Assembly: GCA_002361625.1 (NCBI GenBank)
Contig: DETL01000034.1
Location: forward strand, 140,668-204,667
Source: Bacteroidales bacterium UBA3289
GTDB lineage: Bacteria; Bacteroidota; Bacteroidia; Bacteroidales; UBA932
Direction of reading: 5' to 3'
DNA length: 64,000 bases
The notes below the pieces were generated by a model. It saw nothing but the letters and a program-made list of their open reading frames with translations, was not told the origin of the DNA and did no database searches. Shown here one piece after another: positions 1-8,150 of this stretch. The stretch's first letter is position 1. Each line of letters opens with the position of its first letter. The position numbers were made by a program, and so were the translations under genes.

Positions 1-1
1 G

Positions 2-1477
2 AACGATTATTTCAACCAGACGGAAACCTCCTACTACCGGACCTACATCTACGGAACCAAGGCCGGTGTGGACATCGCCAAATCCCTCCGGACGGAGACG
101 GAGAACAAGTTCCACATCATGGGTTTTGTCGCCGATGACCCCGACATGGTGGGGAAGGTGCTCATGGGCGTGAATGTCTATGCCAATGACGACACCCTCA
201 TGGACAATATCCGACGCGACCGGGTGGACGCTTTCGTCGTTTCCCCGCTGAAGGCCGATACCCTGAAGGAATCCGACATCGCCGACCGGCTCCTGAAGGA
301 GAAGGTCCAGATCTTCCTGGCTCCGGATGTGTCTAACGACTGGGATGGCAGTGCTCAACGTCGCGGCATCAAGGAAGTCCAGATCGAGGACCTGCTGGGC
401 CGGGATCCCATCAAGATCAACATGAAGGAGATCGCTGCCCATCTGGAAGGGAAGCGCGTGCTCATCACGGGTGCGGCCGGCTCCATCGGCAGCGAGATCA
501 TGCGGCAGGTGGCGATGTTCAATCCCTACCAGATGATCCTGATCGACGAGGCCGAGACTCCGCTGCACGATATCCGCCTGGAACTCAAGAATAAGTGGCA
601 GGAGATCGAAGCTCCTACACTGGTTGCCAACATCACCAACAAGGCGCGGATGGAGTCCATCTTCGCCGAATACCAGCCCGAATACGTGTTCCATGCGGCC
701 GCCTACAAGCATGTGCCCATGATGGAAGACAACGTGTCCGAGTCCATCCAGAACAACGTCCTGGGTACGAAGATCCTCGCGGACCTCGCCGTGAAATACA
801 AGGTGAGTCGATTCGTAATGATCTCCACGGACAAGGCCGTGAACCCCTCCAACGTCATGGGCTGCTCCAAGCGCATCTGCGAAATCTATGTTCAGGCCCT
901 TGCCCGCAAGATCCAGAAGGATGGTTCCGCCCCGACGCAGTTCATCACCACCCGCTTCGGTAACGTGCTGGGCTCCAACGGTTCCGTGATTCCGCTCTTC
1001 CGCAAGCAGATTGCCGCCGGTGGTCCTGTCACCGTCACCCACCCGGAAATTATCCGCTACTTCATGACCATCCCTGAGGCTTGCCAGCTGGTGCTGGAAG
1101 CCGGCAGCATGGGCAAGAGCGGTGAGATCTATATCTTCGACATGGGCAAACCGGTCAAGATCGTGGACCTCGCCCAGCGTATGATCCGTCTCTCCGGCCG
1201 CACCGACGTGAAGATCGAATTCACCGGCCTTCGTCACGGCGAGAAACTCTACGAGGAACTCCTCGCCACCCGCGAGAACACCAAGCCTACCTCGCACGAC
1301 AAGATTATGATCGCCTCCGTCCGTGAATACGACTACGAGGACGTGAACGACGATATCGAACAGCTCATCAACAGCAGCTACGACTTCGACTCCATGCGCA
1401 CCGTCGCCATGATGAAGGACCTCGTCCCCGAGTTCAAGAGCTTGAATTCCAAGTATTCGGTGCTGGATGTACAGTAA
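2..1477 (+). CDS. Nucleoside-diphosphate-sugar 4,6-dehydratase/epimerase, CapD/FlaA1 family (5' end missing)
   Basis: The frame is open from base 2, so the gene begins outside the window; the GTG at 68 is only an internal codon, since the codons before it read as typical family sequence (YIYGTKAG). The visible part holds the end of a CoA-binding-like region, then a Rossmann fold with TGAAGSIGSE and the catalytic stretch STDKAVNPSNVMGCSKR. The short S-x-K style of catalytic region is usual for the UDP-GlcNAc 4,6-dehydratase (PglF/CapD/WbpM) branch, whose N-terminal membrane helices would lie upstream of the window. Such enzymes make UDP-4-keto sugars for surface polysaccharide at the inner membrane. 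It sits upstream of the polysaccharide locus, so a role in that pathway is likely. The exact product cannot be told. Confidence 0.9.
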   Translation, partial: NDYFNQTETSYYRTYIYGTKAGVDIAKSLRTETENKFHIMGFVADDPDMVGKVLMGVNVYANDDTLMDNIRRDRVDAFVVSPLKADTLKESDIADRLLKEKVQIFLAPDVSNDWDGSAQRRGIKEVQIEDLLGRDPIKINMKEIAAHLEGKRVLITGAAGSIGSEIMRQVAMFNPYQMILIDEAETPLHDIRLELKNKWQEIEAPTLVANITNKARMESIFAEYQPEYVFHAAAYKHVPMMEDNVSESIQNNVLGTKILADLAVKYKVSRFVMISTDKAVNPSNVMGCSKRICEIYVQALARKIQKDGSAPTQFITTRFGNVLGSNGSVIPLFRKQIAAGGPVTVTHPEIIRYFMTIPEACQLVLEAGSMGKSGEIYIFDMGKPVKIVDLAQRMIRLSGRTDVKIEFTGLRHGEKLYEELLATRENTKPTSHDKIMIASVREYDYEDVNDDIEQLINSSYDFDSMRTVAMMKDLVPEFKSLNSKYSVLDVQ

Positions 1478-1495
1478 ACCCAAAACACACGAGAT

Positions 1496-2032
1496 ATGAA
1501 CCTGAAAGGAACCAAAACCGAGAAGAACCTCCTGGAAGCATTCGCCGGAGAGTCCATGGCCCGCAACAAATACACCTTCTACGCCTCCAAGGCTAAGAAG
1601 GACGGCTACGTGCAGATCTCCAAGATTTTCGAGGAGACCGCTGCCAACGAGAAAGAACACGCTGAGATCTGGTTCAAGTACCTGCATGGCGGCGTTCCCA
1701 CCACGACGGAGAACCTGAAAGACGCGGCCGACGGCGAGAACTTCGAATGGACCGACATGTATGACCGTATGGCCATCGAGGCCGATGCCGAAGGCTTCCC
1801 CGAAATCGCCGCCAAGTTCCGCATGGTAGGCGCTATCGAGAAAGAACACGAAGAGCGCTACCGCAAACTCCTCGCCAACATCGAAGGCGGCCTCGTCTTC
1901 TCCCGCGACGGCGACTGCATCTGGCAGTGCTCCAATTGCGGGCATATCGTTATCGGGCCGGTGGCGCCGGACGTATGCCCCGTGTGCGATCATCCGAAGA
2001 GCTATTTCCAGTTGAAGGCGGAGAATTATTGA
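1496..2032 (+). CDS. rbr: Rubrerythrin
   Basis: The 178-residue protein has an N-terminal four-helix ferritin-like domain with the diiron ligand pattern ([13 protein letters not shown], then [14 protein letters not shown], and a later EKEHEERY). A C-terminal rubredoxin domain follows, with two CxxC pairs (CSNCG and CPVCDHP) that bind one iron. Rubrerythrin reduces hydrogen peroxide in the cytoplasm of anaerobes. The order diiron then rubredoxin and the length match classical rubrerythrins. ATG at 1496 lies 18 bases after the stop of the dehydratase gene, so the two may be cotranscribed. It is an ordinary chromosomal gene and marks the left boundary of the accessory DNA. Confidence 0.95.
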   Translation: MNLKGTKTEKNLLEAFAGESMARNKYTFYASKAKKDGYVQISKIFEETAANEKEHAEIWFKYLHGGVPTTTENLKDAADGENFEWTDMYDRMAIEADAEGFPEIAAKFRMVGAIEKEHEERYRKLLANIEGGLVFSRDGDCIWQCSNCGHIVIGPVAPDVCPVCDHPKSYFQLKAENY

Positions 2033-2043
2033 GGTGGTGCGGG

Positions 2044-2112
2044 TGCTGAGCTTGTCGAAGCATCCGGTCCCTGAGCTTGTAGAAGGAATCGGTCCCTGAG
2101 CCTGTCGAAGGG
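2044..2112. repeat. Three tandem short repeats of the CTGAGCTTGTCGAAGG type
   Basis: Three degenerate copies of a roughly 18-base word (2044-2060, 2068-2085, 2093-2112) follow the rubrerythrin stop. The third copy is the fullest and reads CCCTGAGCCTGTCGAAGGG. Similar dispersed intergenic words are common in many bacterial genomes. They have no coding potential here. Confidence 0.7.
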
Positions 2113-2164
2113 CCGCCTTACCACAAGATTGAATCGAAATAACCTCCCGTCGGAGGCGTACCTT

Positions 2165-2195
2165 AAAATCCGCTGAACAAGCGGATTTTTATTTT
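2165..2195 (+). terminator. Rho-independent terminator after rubrerythrin
   Basis: A 10-bp stem (2165-2174 pairing with 2180-2189) with a five-base loop GAACA is followed by a T-rich run. It would end transcription from the rubrerythrin side just before the promoter at 2236. Confidence 0.8.
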
Positions 2196-2235
2196 CAATA
2201 AGGGGTCGAACGAAGCAAAATACGAAATAAAATCT

Positions 2236-2243
2236 TATCTTTG
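2236..2243 (+). promoter_or_regulatory. Bacteroidota -7 promoter box TATCTTTG (leader L1)
   Basis: The box matches TAnnTTTG. It lies just after the terminator and 20 bases before a strong hairpin, in the same arrangement as the boxes at 11814 and 14276. No clear -33 TTG is visible. Confidence 0.6.
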
Positions 2244-2255
2244 TAAAACCGTGAA

Positions 2256-2336
2256 AGTACGTAAACACTACGTACTAGCTTCGCTCGGAAAGCCGCTTCT
2301 TGGACAGGGACCGGTCCGGGCGGATTGTTCCTTGCC
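2256..2336 (+). promoter_or_regulatory. Structured leader L1 (hairpin plus conserved box), copy 1 of 3
   Basis: A hairpin (AGTACGTA at 2256-2263 pairing with TACGTACT at 2269-2276) is followed by a conserved box at 2295-2336 beginning GCTTCTTGGACAGG and ending GTTCCTTGCC. The same hairpin position and box recur at 11834-11911 and 14296-14373. The distance from the promoter box to the conserved box is 59, 56 and 56 bases in the three copies. It looks like a 5' leader RNA of the polysaccharide locus, perhaps an antitermination or processing signal. From 2340 to 2592 no gene is visible. Confidence 0.5.
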
Positions 2337-2592
2337 TTCGGTTGTGGGGGGCGGGGAATAGGGTTTTTTGACTGTTGTTGATTTGGGTAGTGAGTATAGC
2401 ATGAGTTGCAACAGTGGCTTCGATCTGATGGAAATGAAACCGTTACAATTTGTCACGGTTTGAAGTCGCGGGTGACCAAGGTCAACTCATTGTATTAAGA
2501 AAAAAACGGCATGATATTCTTAGATGAGCATCGCTTTGGCACATCCATGTTTTAGATTTGCCGGAAACGAATGTTTATTTAAAGATTGAGCG

Positions 2593-2864
2593 ATGACGCA
2601 AAAACATCAGATTCAGTTGTTTGAAGAGAAAAGGGTTCGGACCGTATTGGACAATCAGGCAGAGAAATGGTGCTTCTCTGTTGCCGATGTTGTGCCGATG
2701 TGACAGATAGTATGGATGTGAAGCAGTACATCAAGAAGATGAGAAGCCGTGACCCGGAGCTGACTACCAGTTGGGGTACGATTTGTACCCTAACTCCAAT
2801 GATGACTTCAGACTATCTGCCTCTGCAAAAGAAGAATAGGAGATTTTTATCTATCGAAATATGA
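2593..2864 (+). pseudogene. Bro-N (prophage antirepressor-type) domain gene remnant, frameshifted
   Basis: The ATG at 2593 opens a frame reading MTQKHQIQLFEEKRVRTVLD and then FSVADVV, which is the usual start of Bacteroidota Bro-N/DinD-like proteins. It stops at 2701. The family sequence continues in another frame (TDSMDVKQYIKKMRSRDPEL, then a tryptophan-rich turn) up to about 2800. The break falls where GCCGATGT is present twice within about 15 bases, so a small tandem duplication probably caused the frameshift. The C-terminal part of the family is missing and the tail is unrelated sequence. It is a dead fragment. Confidence 0.65.
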
Positions 2865-3229
2865 CTCAACTGACTGATCAAGAACGGACCGCCCAGATGA
2901 ACGACATGCGCTCGTTTGATGAGCAAATGCCTTGCGTGGGCATATTCTGGTATGATCCCGCCGAACACAGTTTCTTCGGTGTTCGGAAGAAGGAAATCAC
3001 TCCGCAGATGGTCGAGGAAGCAGTGAAGAAAGGGAATCCCTTTATCAGTTATCCAAAGGTGCGAAGAGTAATGCATACTCATGACTCTAACTTGTGCGGT
3101 CGTGTAGTATGGTCGATAGATAAGTTTATTATACATGTCGGCAAATGGGCCAAGCCAATTCAAGAAGAACTAACGGATTTGATCGAGAAAGAGTTTTCGT
3201 TGCCTTATTATGAGTTCTTTTATGACTGA
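2861..3229 (+). CDS. Conserved hypothetical protein (122 aa)
   Basis: The protein begins MTQLTDQERTAQMNDM and is acidic and soluble, with no membrane segment or signal peptide. It contains CVGIFWYDPAEHSFFGVRK and, near the end, GKWAKPIQEELTDLIEKEFSLPY. The style is that of small cytoplasmic hypothetical proteins found in accessory regions of gut Bacteroidota. I cannot assign a function. The start overlaps the end of the Bro-N remnant, and no good ribosome-binding site is visible, as is common in this phylum. Because its neighbours on both sides are decayed, it may be a remnant too. Confidence 0.55.
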   Translation: MTQLTDQERTAQMNDMRSFDEQMPCVGIFWYDPAEHSFFGVRKKEITPQMVEEAVKKGNPFISYPKVRRVMHTHDSNLCGRVVWSIDKFIIHVGKWAKPIQEELTDLIEKEFSLPYYEFFYD

Positions 3230-3556
3230 CATCAGTCGATACCTGCGATTCCTACAAAATACCGGATGCCCAGACCTGATTGATAGCCGATGGAAGGATC
3301 GAGTGCATTAGGAATTATTGGATCGCTTTCCGGAGATGAGGAAGGGGCGTGGCAAGTAATTGAAGAGGTGTTGTCCCGTTGGACTTGCGGTGCAAACGGG
3401 AGGTACATCGATGTCAATGATGTCGGCAACCAATCATCTTCCCTGTGGGATCGCCATTATGCTGAAAATCAATGCTATATAGAAATAACAAAGAAAGAAT
3501 TCTTTCTAAGAGGTTTCTCGGGCCGAAGACAAAGAAGAGTGGCGTCAGAGATATAA
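3222..3556 (+). pseudogene. Decayed gene of unknown function, read in two frames
   Basis: A short frame from the ATG at 3222 (29 residues, with RYLRFLQNTG and SRWKDRVH) stops near 3311. The coding-like sequence then goes on in another frame from about 3345, with IEEVLSRWTCGANGRYID and WDRHYAENQCYIEITKKEF, until 3556. The longest single frame in this stretch is 88 residues (ATG near 3290) and has a poor N-terminus. The two pieces look like one former gene with a frameshift near 3315-3345. I do not recognise the family. Confidence 0.4.
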
Positions 3557-3581
3557 AGAAAGCCGCGTAATACAATGGAGT

Positions 3582-4364
3582 ATGGAAGAGATCACGAAAG
3601 AGATTATCAGAAAAGCCGATGGCGTAGTATCTGAAGTGTATAAGGATGCTGTTCAGCCTGTCGTTAAACCACTGGGCGAAGTTTTAGGGTTTATTCCTCG
3701 TACGATTCGATTATGGTTAGGCGGATGGGAAAAGTGGTTGATTAATGGCGAAGCCAGCATCCGTTTAACCGCTGAAACCATTGAGAATAAAATTAAGAAA
3801 GTTCCGCCAGAGAAAGTTGTTGAGCCAGAGGCGTATGTGGCAATCCCAGCTATTCAGCAATTAACTTATTGTCAAGATAATCCGGTATTAAGAGAACTTT
3901 ATGCCAATCTCCTTGTATCATCAATGAATACCGATACGAAATGGAGAGTTCATCCATCCTTTGTCGATATCGTTAAACAGTTGAATCCAGATGAAGCAAA
4001 GTTTCTTCAGCTGTTGAAAAAGAGGATGACTTACCCTTTGATTGATATACGGCTCCAGTCTTCACATACAGGATATAATGACATTGTTGTTAACTATACG
4101 GCTGTTGGAAATTCTGTGCTAGAAAGGAAGAAAGAAGTGTCGGAATATTTAGATAATCTAAATCGTCTTGGTATAATAAGGATATCGGATTCATATCTCA
4201 TAGATGATTCTCGTTATAATGAAACGATAGAATTAAGCGAGTCACTTTTTATGATTCCGGAAAACACTTCGGACGGGTGGAAAAGGGTCTATAAGAAGCA
4301 TCTTTTTGAATTGACTGACTTTGGTGCCTCTTTTGTGGATGTGGTTGTCAATCCAAAAGTCTAA
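3582..4364 (+). CDS. Abi-alpha / DUF4393 family protein, putative abortive-infection factor
   Basis: The 260-residue protein matches the DUF4393 (Abi-alpha) pattern as I know it. An N-terminal region begins EITKEIIRKADGVVSEVYKD, is followed by PLGEVLGFIPRTIR, and then by the family core PEAYVAIPAIQQL and LRELYANLLVSSM. The family is linked to lactococcal abortive infection and is widespread in defence islands, but its mechanism is not well understood. No transmembrane helix stands out. It stands alone between decayed genes and the promoter of the ATPase operon at 4417. Family assignment is by memory of the pattern. Confidence 0.75.
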   Translation: MEEITKEIIRKADGVVSEVYKDAVQPVVKPLGEVLGFIPRTIRLWLGGWEKWLINGEASIRLTAETIENKIKKVPPEKVVEPEAYVAIPAIQQLTYCQDNPVLRELYANLLVSSMNTDTKWRVHPSFVDIVKQLNPDEAKFLQLLKKRMTYPLIDIRLQSSHTGYNDIVVNYTAVGNSVLERKKEVSEYLDNLNRLGIIRISDSYLIDDSRYNETIELSESLFMIPENTSDGWKRVYKKHLFELTDFGASFVDVVVNPKV

Positions 4365-4416
4365 GTCCTATCCCAATATATATATATATATCACCCGTTA
4401 TCTGAAATTAATGTCG

Positions 4417-4424
4417 TAATTTTG
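4417..4424 (+). promoter_or_regulatory. Bacteroidota -7 promoter box TAATTTTG before the ATPase operon
   Basis: The box lies about 50 bases after the DUF4393 stop and just downstream of a (TA)n run. It overlaps the TTG at 4422, which argues that translation starts at the ATG at 4440 instead. The resulting untranslated leader would be very short. Confidence 0.55.
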
Positions 4425-4439
4425 CAAAAAGACAAAGAT

Positions 4440-6431
4440 ATGAGTCGACAAATATATTTACCTGAGCTTTTGAGTATAAACATCAAGAATTATACTCTTT
4501 ATCCTAATGGATTGGACTACACCTATGATTTTGTCAAAGGCGTTAATCTGATTCTTGGTGGCAATGGGATGGGTAAGACTACCTTTGTCAATATCATCAA
4601 ATTCGGACTCATCGGTTTATATCGAAAAGCAAAGGATTTAACACGCACATATAAGGAGAGGGCCATTGTAAAAAGACTCCTTTACCCTACCGACTATTTT
4701 TCTGCCCGAAAAGATGATTCAGTCCTGGCTCCAGGTGAGGCGATGGTCATCCTCATTTTTAAGATACATAATACGTGCTTTGAAGTTCGTCGTAGCCTTG
4801 AAGATGGATCTTTACAAGCGGTCAAGATTGGTGGAAATCCCATAGAGGGAGCAGTCGTAACAGAAGAACGGTATGAGCGACTTGATGAAAAAACTCAGGA
4901 GCAATACCTTCTCTATCAGTATGAGAAAAAGATAGAACAGTTTAGCAATTTGACGTTCGACGACTTGATATTCTTCGTGAATGAGATTTTATTTTTTGGC
5001 GAGAGCCACACTACTGTTTTGTGGAATGATGGAATAGACGGAAGAACTGACGTCCAGAACGAATTGTTTAACAAGTATTTCAATGAACCCAGTTTGGACC
5101 GTGAGCGTCAGGAGATGCAACGGCAGGCCAAGTATTATGATAGCTTGTCACGTCATAAGTCTGAAGATATGCGAGTTATCACAAAGTTGCTCGATAAGAT
5201 TAAAGTTTCAGATTCTGATTTGAGCGCCGAAGAGTCGCCTACTGTAGATATAATCGAACTTAAGGGGCAAATAGAGAATACAGCAGGAGAACTTGCTTCT
5301 ATCCAGGCAAGCCAAAGTGAAATGACTCGCGAAATAGGCATTCTCCAAGGCGAGATTAATCGTGACAGTCTTCAAGCTAATAAACTTGACAAGGAAAAAC
5401 GACAGATAGAGAGGGAAATGAATGCCAGTATGTGGGAAACATTACATCCTATGTACAACGCTTTTGTAAAAAATATCCAACTCAACCATCTCTGTCCAAT
5501 ATGTAGTCATGATGCCGAAGAGTTAGTGGTTCAGGTGAATGATAACCCTACCCGTTGTTTTGTCTGTGGAAATGAAATCCAACATTCAGTGAATGAGGGT
5601 CTATCTGCCAAATATCGGGCGATTGTCTCAGCTCACAAAGCCCTCTATCAGGGCATTACTAACAAACAACTGAAAATCAAAGCAATCGAGGAGACGCAAA
5701 GCCGTTTTGACAATGATTATCGCGAGAAAGACTTATACCGCCGTACTTTGTTGCAGCAGTTGCGCGAACAGGAATACAAGCGTGCGGGTTCATTAGAACC
5801 GGACAGACTCCAAACTCTTGACGACGAATATAACAAATATGCTCGCGAAAAAGCCGAATACCAGAAAAAGAGCGAGGAATATGAAAGAAAAGCGTTGGAA
5901 CTTACCAGCCGTATAGAAGAGGAAATCTTATCAAATGTGGCCCGATTCTCTGCTATATTCGCTAGCTATGCGGAGCGTTTCCTTGGAGTTAGTTGCTCTC
6001 TGGAGTACAACAGTTATGATGATCGTCCAAAACGTTTTTATCCGATTATTGACGGAAAGATACGTAAACAGGAAGAATCCATGTCCGAGTCACAGCGATT
6101 CTTTGTAGATCACTCTTTCCGTATGAGCATATTATCTTTTTTCTATCAGTCGCCGAGTTTCTATATTGTCGAAACCCCTGACAGCAGCTTGGATCTTTCA
6201 TACGAGAAAAATGCCGCAGAAGTCTTCCTCCAGTTCCTTCAGAAGCCCAATATTGTCATTGTAACCTCCAATCTCAACAATAGTACGTTCATAGAACATC
6301 TGACTTCCGCATCCGGGATTGAATTGTCTATGGTTGGGCTACTGGATATAGCCAAACAATCGACTATACAAGGGAATAATGAGCGTATAAAAGTTTTGTA
6401 TAACGGAATAAAAAAGCGAATAGAAATATGA
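4440..6431 (+). CDS. ABC/SMC-like (Rad50-type) ATPase with internal zinc ribbon, defence-type
   Basis: The protein has 663 residues from the ATG at 4440. Walker A (GGNGMGKT) is at residues 40-47. A long charged coiled-coil region occupies roughly 270-510 and is interrupted by two CxxC pairs (CPIC at 352-355, CFVC at 373-376). This is a complete four-cysteine zinc-binding site, unlike the single CxxC of a Rad50 hook. The C-terminal lobe has a signature-like MSESQRFFVDHSFRMS and a Walker B/D-loop region VETPDSSLDLS near residue 577. Such ATPases usually sense or move along nucleic acid and control a partner nuclease. The next gene overlaps its stop, and two further genes (a PD-(D/E)xK nuclease and a methyltransferase) follow within ten bases each. 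This resembles published ABC three-component (ABC-3C) conflict systems, which I infer from architecture. Confidence 0.8.
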   Translation: MSRQIYLPELLSINIKNYTLYPNGLDYTYDFVKGVNLILGGNGMGKTTFVNIIKFGLIGLYRKAKDLTRTYKERAIVKRLLYPTDYFSARKDDSVLAPGEAMVILIFKIHNTCFEVRRSLEDGSLQAVKIGGNPIEGAVVTEERYERLDEKTQEQYLLYQYEKKIEQFSNLTFDDLIFFVNEILFFGESHTTVLWNDGIDGRTDVQNELFNKYFNEPSLDRERQEMQRQAKYYDSLSRHKSEDMRVITKLLDKIKVSDSDLSAEESPTVDIIELKGQIENTAGELASIQASQSEMTREIGILQGEINRDSLQANKLDKEKRQIEREMNASMWETLHPMYNAFVKNIQLNHLCPICSHDAEELVVQVNDNPTRCFVCGNEIQHSVNEGLSAKYRAIVSAHKALYQGITNKQLKIKAIEETQSRFDNDYREKDLYRRTLLQQLREQEYKRAGSLEPDRLQTLDDEYNKYAREKAEYQKKSEEYERKALELTSRIEEEILSNVARFSAIFASYAERFLGVSCSLEYNSYDDRPKRFYPIIDGKIRKQEESMSESQRFFVDHSFRMSILSFFYQSPSFYIVETPDSSLDLSYEKNAAEVFLQFLQKPNIVIVTSNLNNSTFIEHLTSASGIELSMVGLLDIAKQSTIQGNNERIKVLYNGIKKRIEI

Positions 6432-7027
6432 GTAACAAGGAAGAACTGATGCTGGCAAATGCCGACATTATGACAGTCATTGCCCATGCTAAAAGAATAG
6501 GATGGGATTCTGTCAGTACAAGCACCATACAGCGTGTGGTTTACCTTATGAAGGTCCTCTATTCTTTCTGCCATTCAGATGAGAATGAATTTGGACGGTA
6601 CCATTTCAGTGTTACTGTCTTTGGCCCTTACTCCGATTTGGTATATAAGAGTCTGGCATTTCTGCTCTCTTCTCAGCGACTTTTGGGTGATTTGGATGGT
6701 GAAGTACGCCTCAATTCATCCGATGGGGTCGACTCGATAAGTGAAGAGAAAAAGAAGTGGATAGATGTGATATTGCTCATACTTGGCAAATACGGAGAGA
6801 GCAAGGTGTTTAGTTTTATTGTCAACGACCCACAATATGAGCAGACCGTTAAAGCGAATATCAGTTCCGAGATCAATACGGATGTAGAAAACGATACACT
6901 CAAGGTGCTGAACGATTTTAAAAAGGCTTTTGAGGAGACACTGACTGATACCTCAACAATCAGTAGAGAAGAATATATCAGCCTTTATTTTGATTACCTC
7001 TTTGGTCAAATCATTGGAAAGAAGTAG
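6428..7027 (+). CDS. Small 'middle component' protein of the ATPase operon, unknown function
   Basis: The 199-residue protein starts at the ATG at 6428, which overlaps the ATPase stop, a sign of translational coupling. It has an N-terminal winged-helix-like stretch (IMTVIAHAKRIGWDS, then TIQRVVYLMKVLYSF), a central FGPYSDLVYKSLAFLLSSQ and an acidic C-terminus. The YSDLVYKSLAFL-type core resembles the middle-component proteins that link ABC-type ATPases to effectors in ABC-3C systems. I cannot place it in a numbered family. It is likely an adaptor between the ATPase and the nuclease encoded next. Confidence 0.55.
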   Translation: MSNKEELMLANADIMTVIAHAKRIGWDSVSTSTIQRVVYLMKVLYSFCHSDENEFGRYHFSVTVFGPYSDLVYKSLAFLLSSQRLLGDLDGEVRLNSSDGVDSISEEKKKWIDVILLILGKYGESKVFSFIVNDPQYEQTVKANISSEINTDVENDTLKVLNDFKKAFEETLTDTSTISREEYISLYFDYLFGQIIGKK

Positions 7028-7032
7028 ATGCT

Positions 7033-8142
7033 ATGAAATTTTCAGATAATCCTCAGTTCAAGGGGTATCTTGCGGGGAAAAAGCAGGACATTTACCAGCG
7101 TACCAATGATGGTGTACAGGAGACAGAACCATTCCAGCGTCTTTTGTCTATACTGGCTCAATGTCGTCGCAAGGTTGAGGAACAAGATTTTCGCCTTATT
7201 TTAATCAGCAAGGAGGATTTGTCTAAACTATGTGCAGACGCCGATATAAAGGCGATGACCCTTTTCCGACACGCGACGTTTCTCACTAATAGGACTGTAC
7301 TTGTTGATTCCGAGCTAAAGATACAGAATAACAACAACGATCCGTTTCCCGATGGCGACAATGATGCCCGTCATTATTTCGCCTCCCTAGCAACGGACGA
7401 TATGGTTGTGTTCCATGTTGCTCCCAATGCAACAGTCAACTTCTTCATAGACGGCAATGATTATGGTGATGGCATTTTCTATACAAGAGACACTCTCACC
7501 AGATACGAGGAATTGAGGACGATTGAGCAAATAAAAGAAGTTTTGGATGACTATAGAATCAAACTGACGCTTCGAGACACATATCTGAAGTTTTTCGTAA
7601 CGAAAGCCGGTCTACGTGCACTCCGAACCTTAACCAGTCCCAGCGTAAATGAGAGAACTTTTCTGGAAAACAACAAACATCTGTTGAACAATAAACCTGA
7701 AGAACTATTTCGAGAGGATATTCGCAACTATATCAAGGAACACATGAAGATTATTGTGACTCGCGAGGTGACTATGGAAAATTTAGACCGCCTTGATATT
7801 GAGTTGACCGATGAAGAGGGTAAAGATCTTTACTTTATAGAGATTAAGTGGGTCGGTGAGAGCATAGGACCCAATGGTGATAAGATAGTGACGAAATTCA
7901 ATGCACAGCCTCGCATTAATCCTGATGCGGTAAGACAAGTCATTAGTTACATTGATGAGTTGCTTAAGGAAGATAAAAATGTAAAACTTGGTTATCTTGC
8001 TGTTTTTGATGCTCGAAAAGACGATCTTGAAGATACAGGAACAGGTATTTCTGAGGATGATGTGCCAGAGAATCTTCGCCAGCATTTCCATCGTTTTGTA
8101 AAACTACCCGACTTCCGCGTGAAGAATATCAATCCTCGATAG
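7033..8142 (+). CDS. PD-(D/E)xK-type nuclease effector
   Basis: The 369-residue protein has an N-terminal domain of unknown type (about 1-200) and a C-terminal restriction-endonuclease-like core. Aspartate 255 (LDIEL) is followed by E270-I-K272 (FIEIKW), the D...ExK metal-binding pattern. The preceding FREDIRNYIKEH is like the helix before the first catalytic strand in such folds. A later LGYLAVFDARK fits the core's last strand. It is expected to cut DNA under control of the ATPase. It starts five bases after the middle-component gene and is followed eight bases later by a methyltransferase. The substrate is not visible from sequence. Confidence 0.7.
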   Translation: MKFSDNPQFKGYLAGKKQDIYQRTNDGVQETEPFQRLLSILAQCRRKVEEQDFRLILISKEDLSKLCADADIKAMTLFRHATFLTNRTVLVDSELKIQNNNNDPFPDGDNDARHYFASLATDDMVVFHVAPNATVNFFIDGNDYGDGIFYTRDTLTRYEELRTIEQIKEVLDDYRIKLTLRDTYLKFFVTKAGLRALRTLTSPSVNERTFLENNKHLLNNKPEELFREDIRNYIKEHMKIIVTREVTMENLDRLDIELTDEEGKDLYFIEIKWVGESIGPNGDKIVTKFNAQPRINPDAVRQVISYIDELLKEDKNVKLGYLAVFDARKDDLEDTGTGISEDDVPENLRQHFHRFVKLPDFRVKNINPR

Positions 8143-8150
8143 GAGAATTT

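Noticed and set aside
2044..2112. The three CTGAGC...GTCGAAGG words as a regulatory array
   Set aside because: Similar words are widely scattered in bacterial genomes and nothing here ties them to a regulator.
4369..4391. (TA)n run before the ATPase operon as a phase-variable promoter
   Set aside because: The run is short and lies outside the likely promoter spacing; one sequence cannot show length variation.
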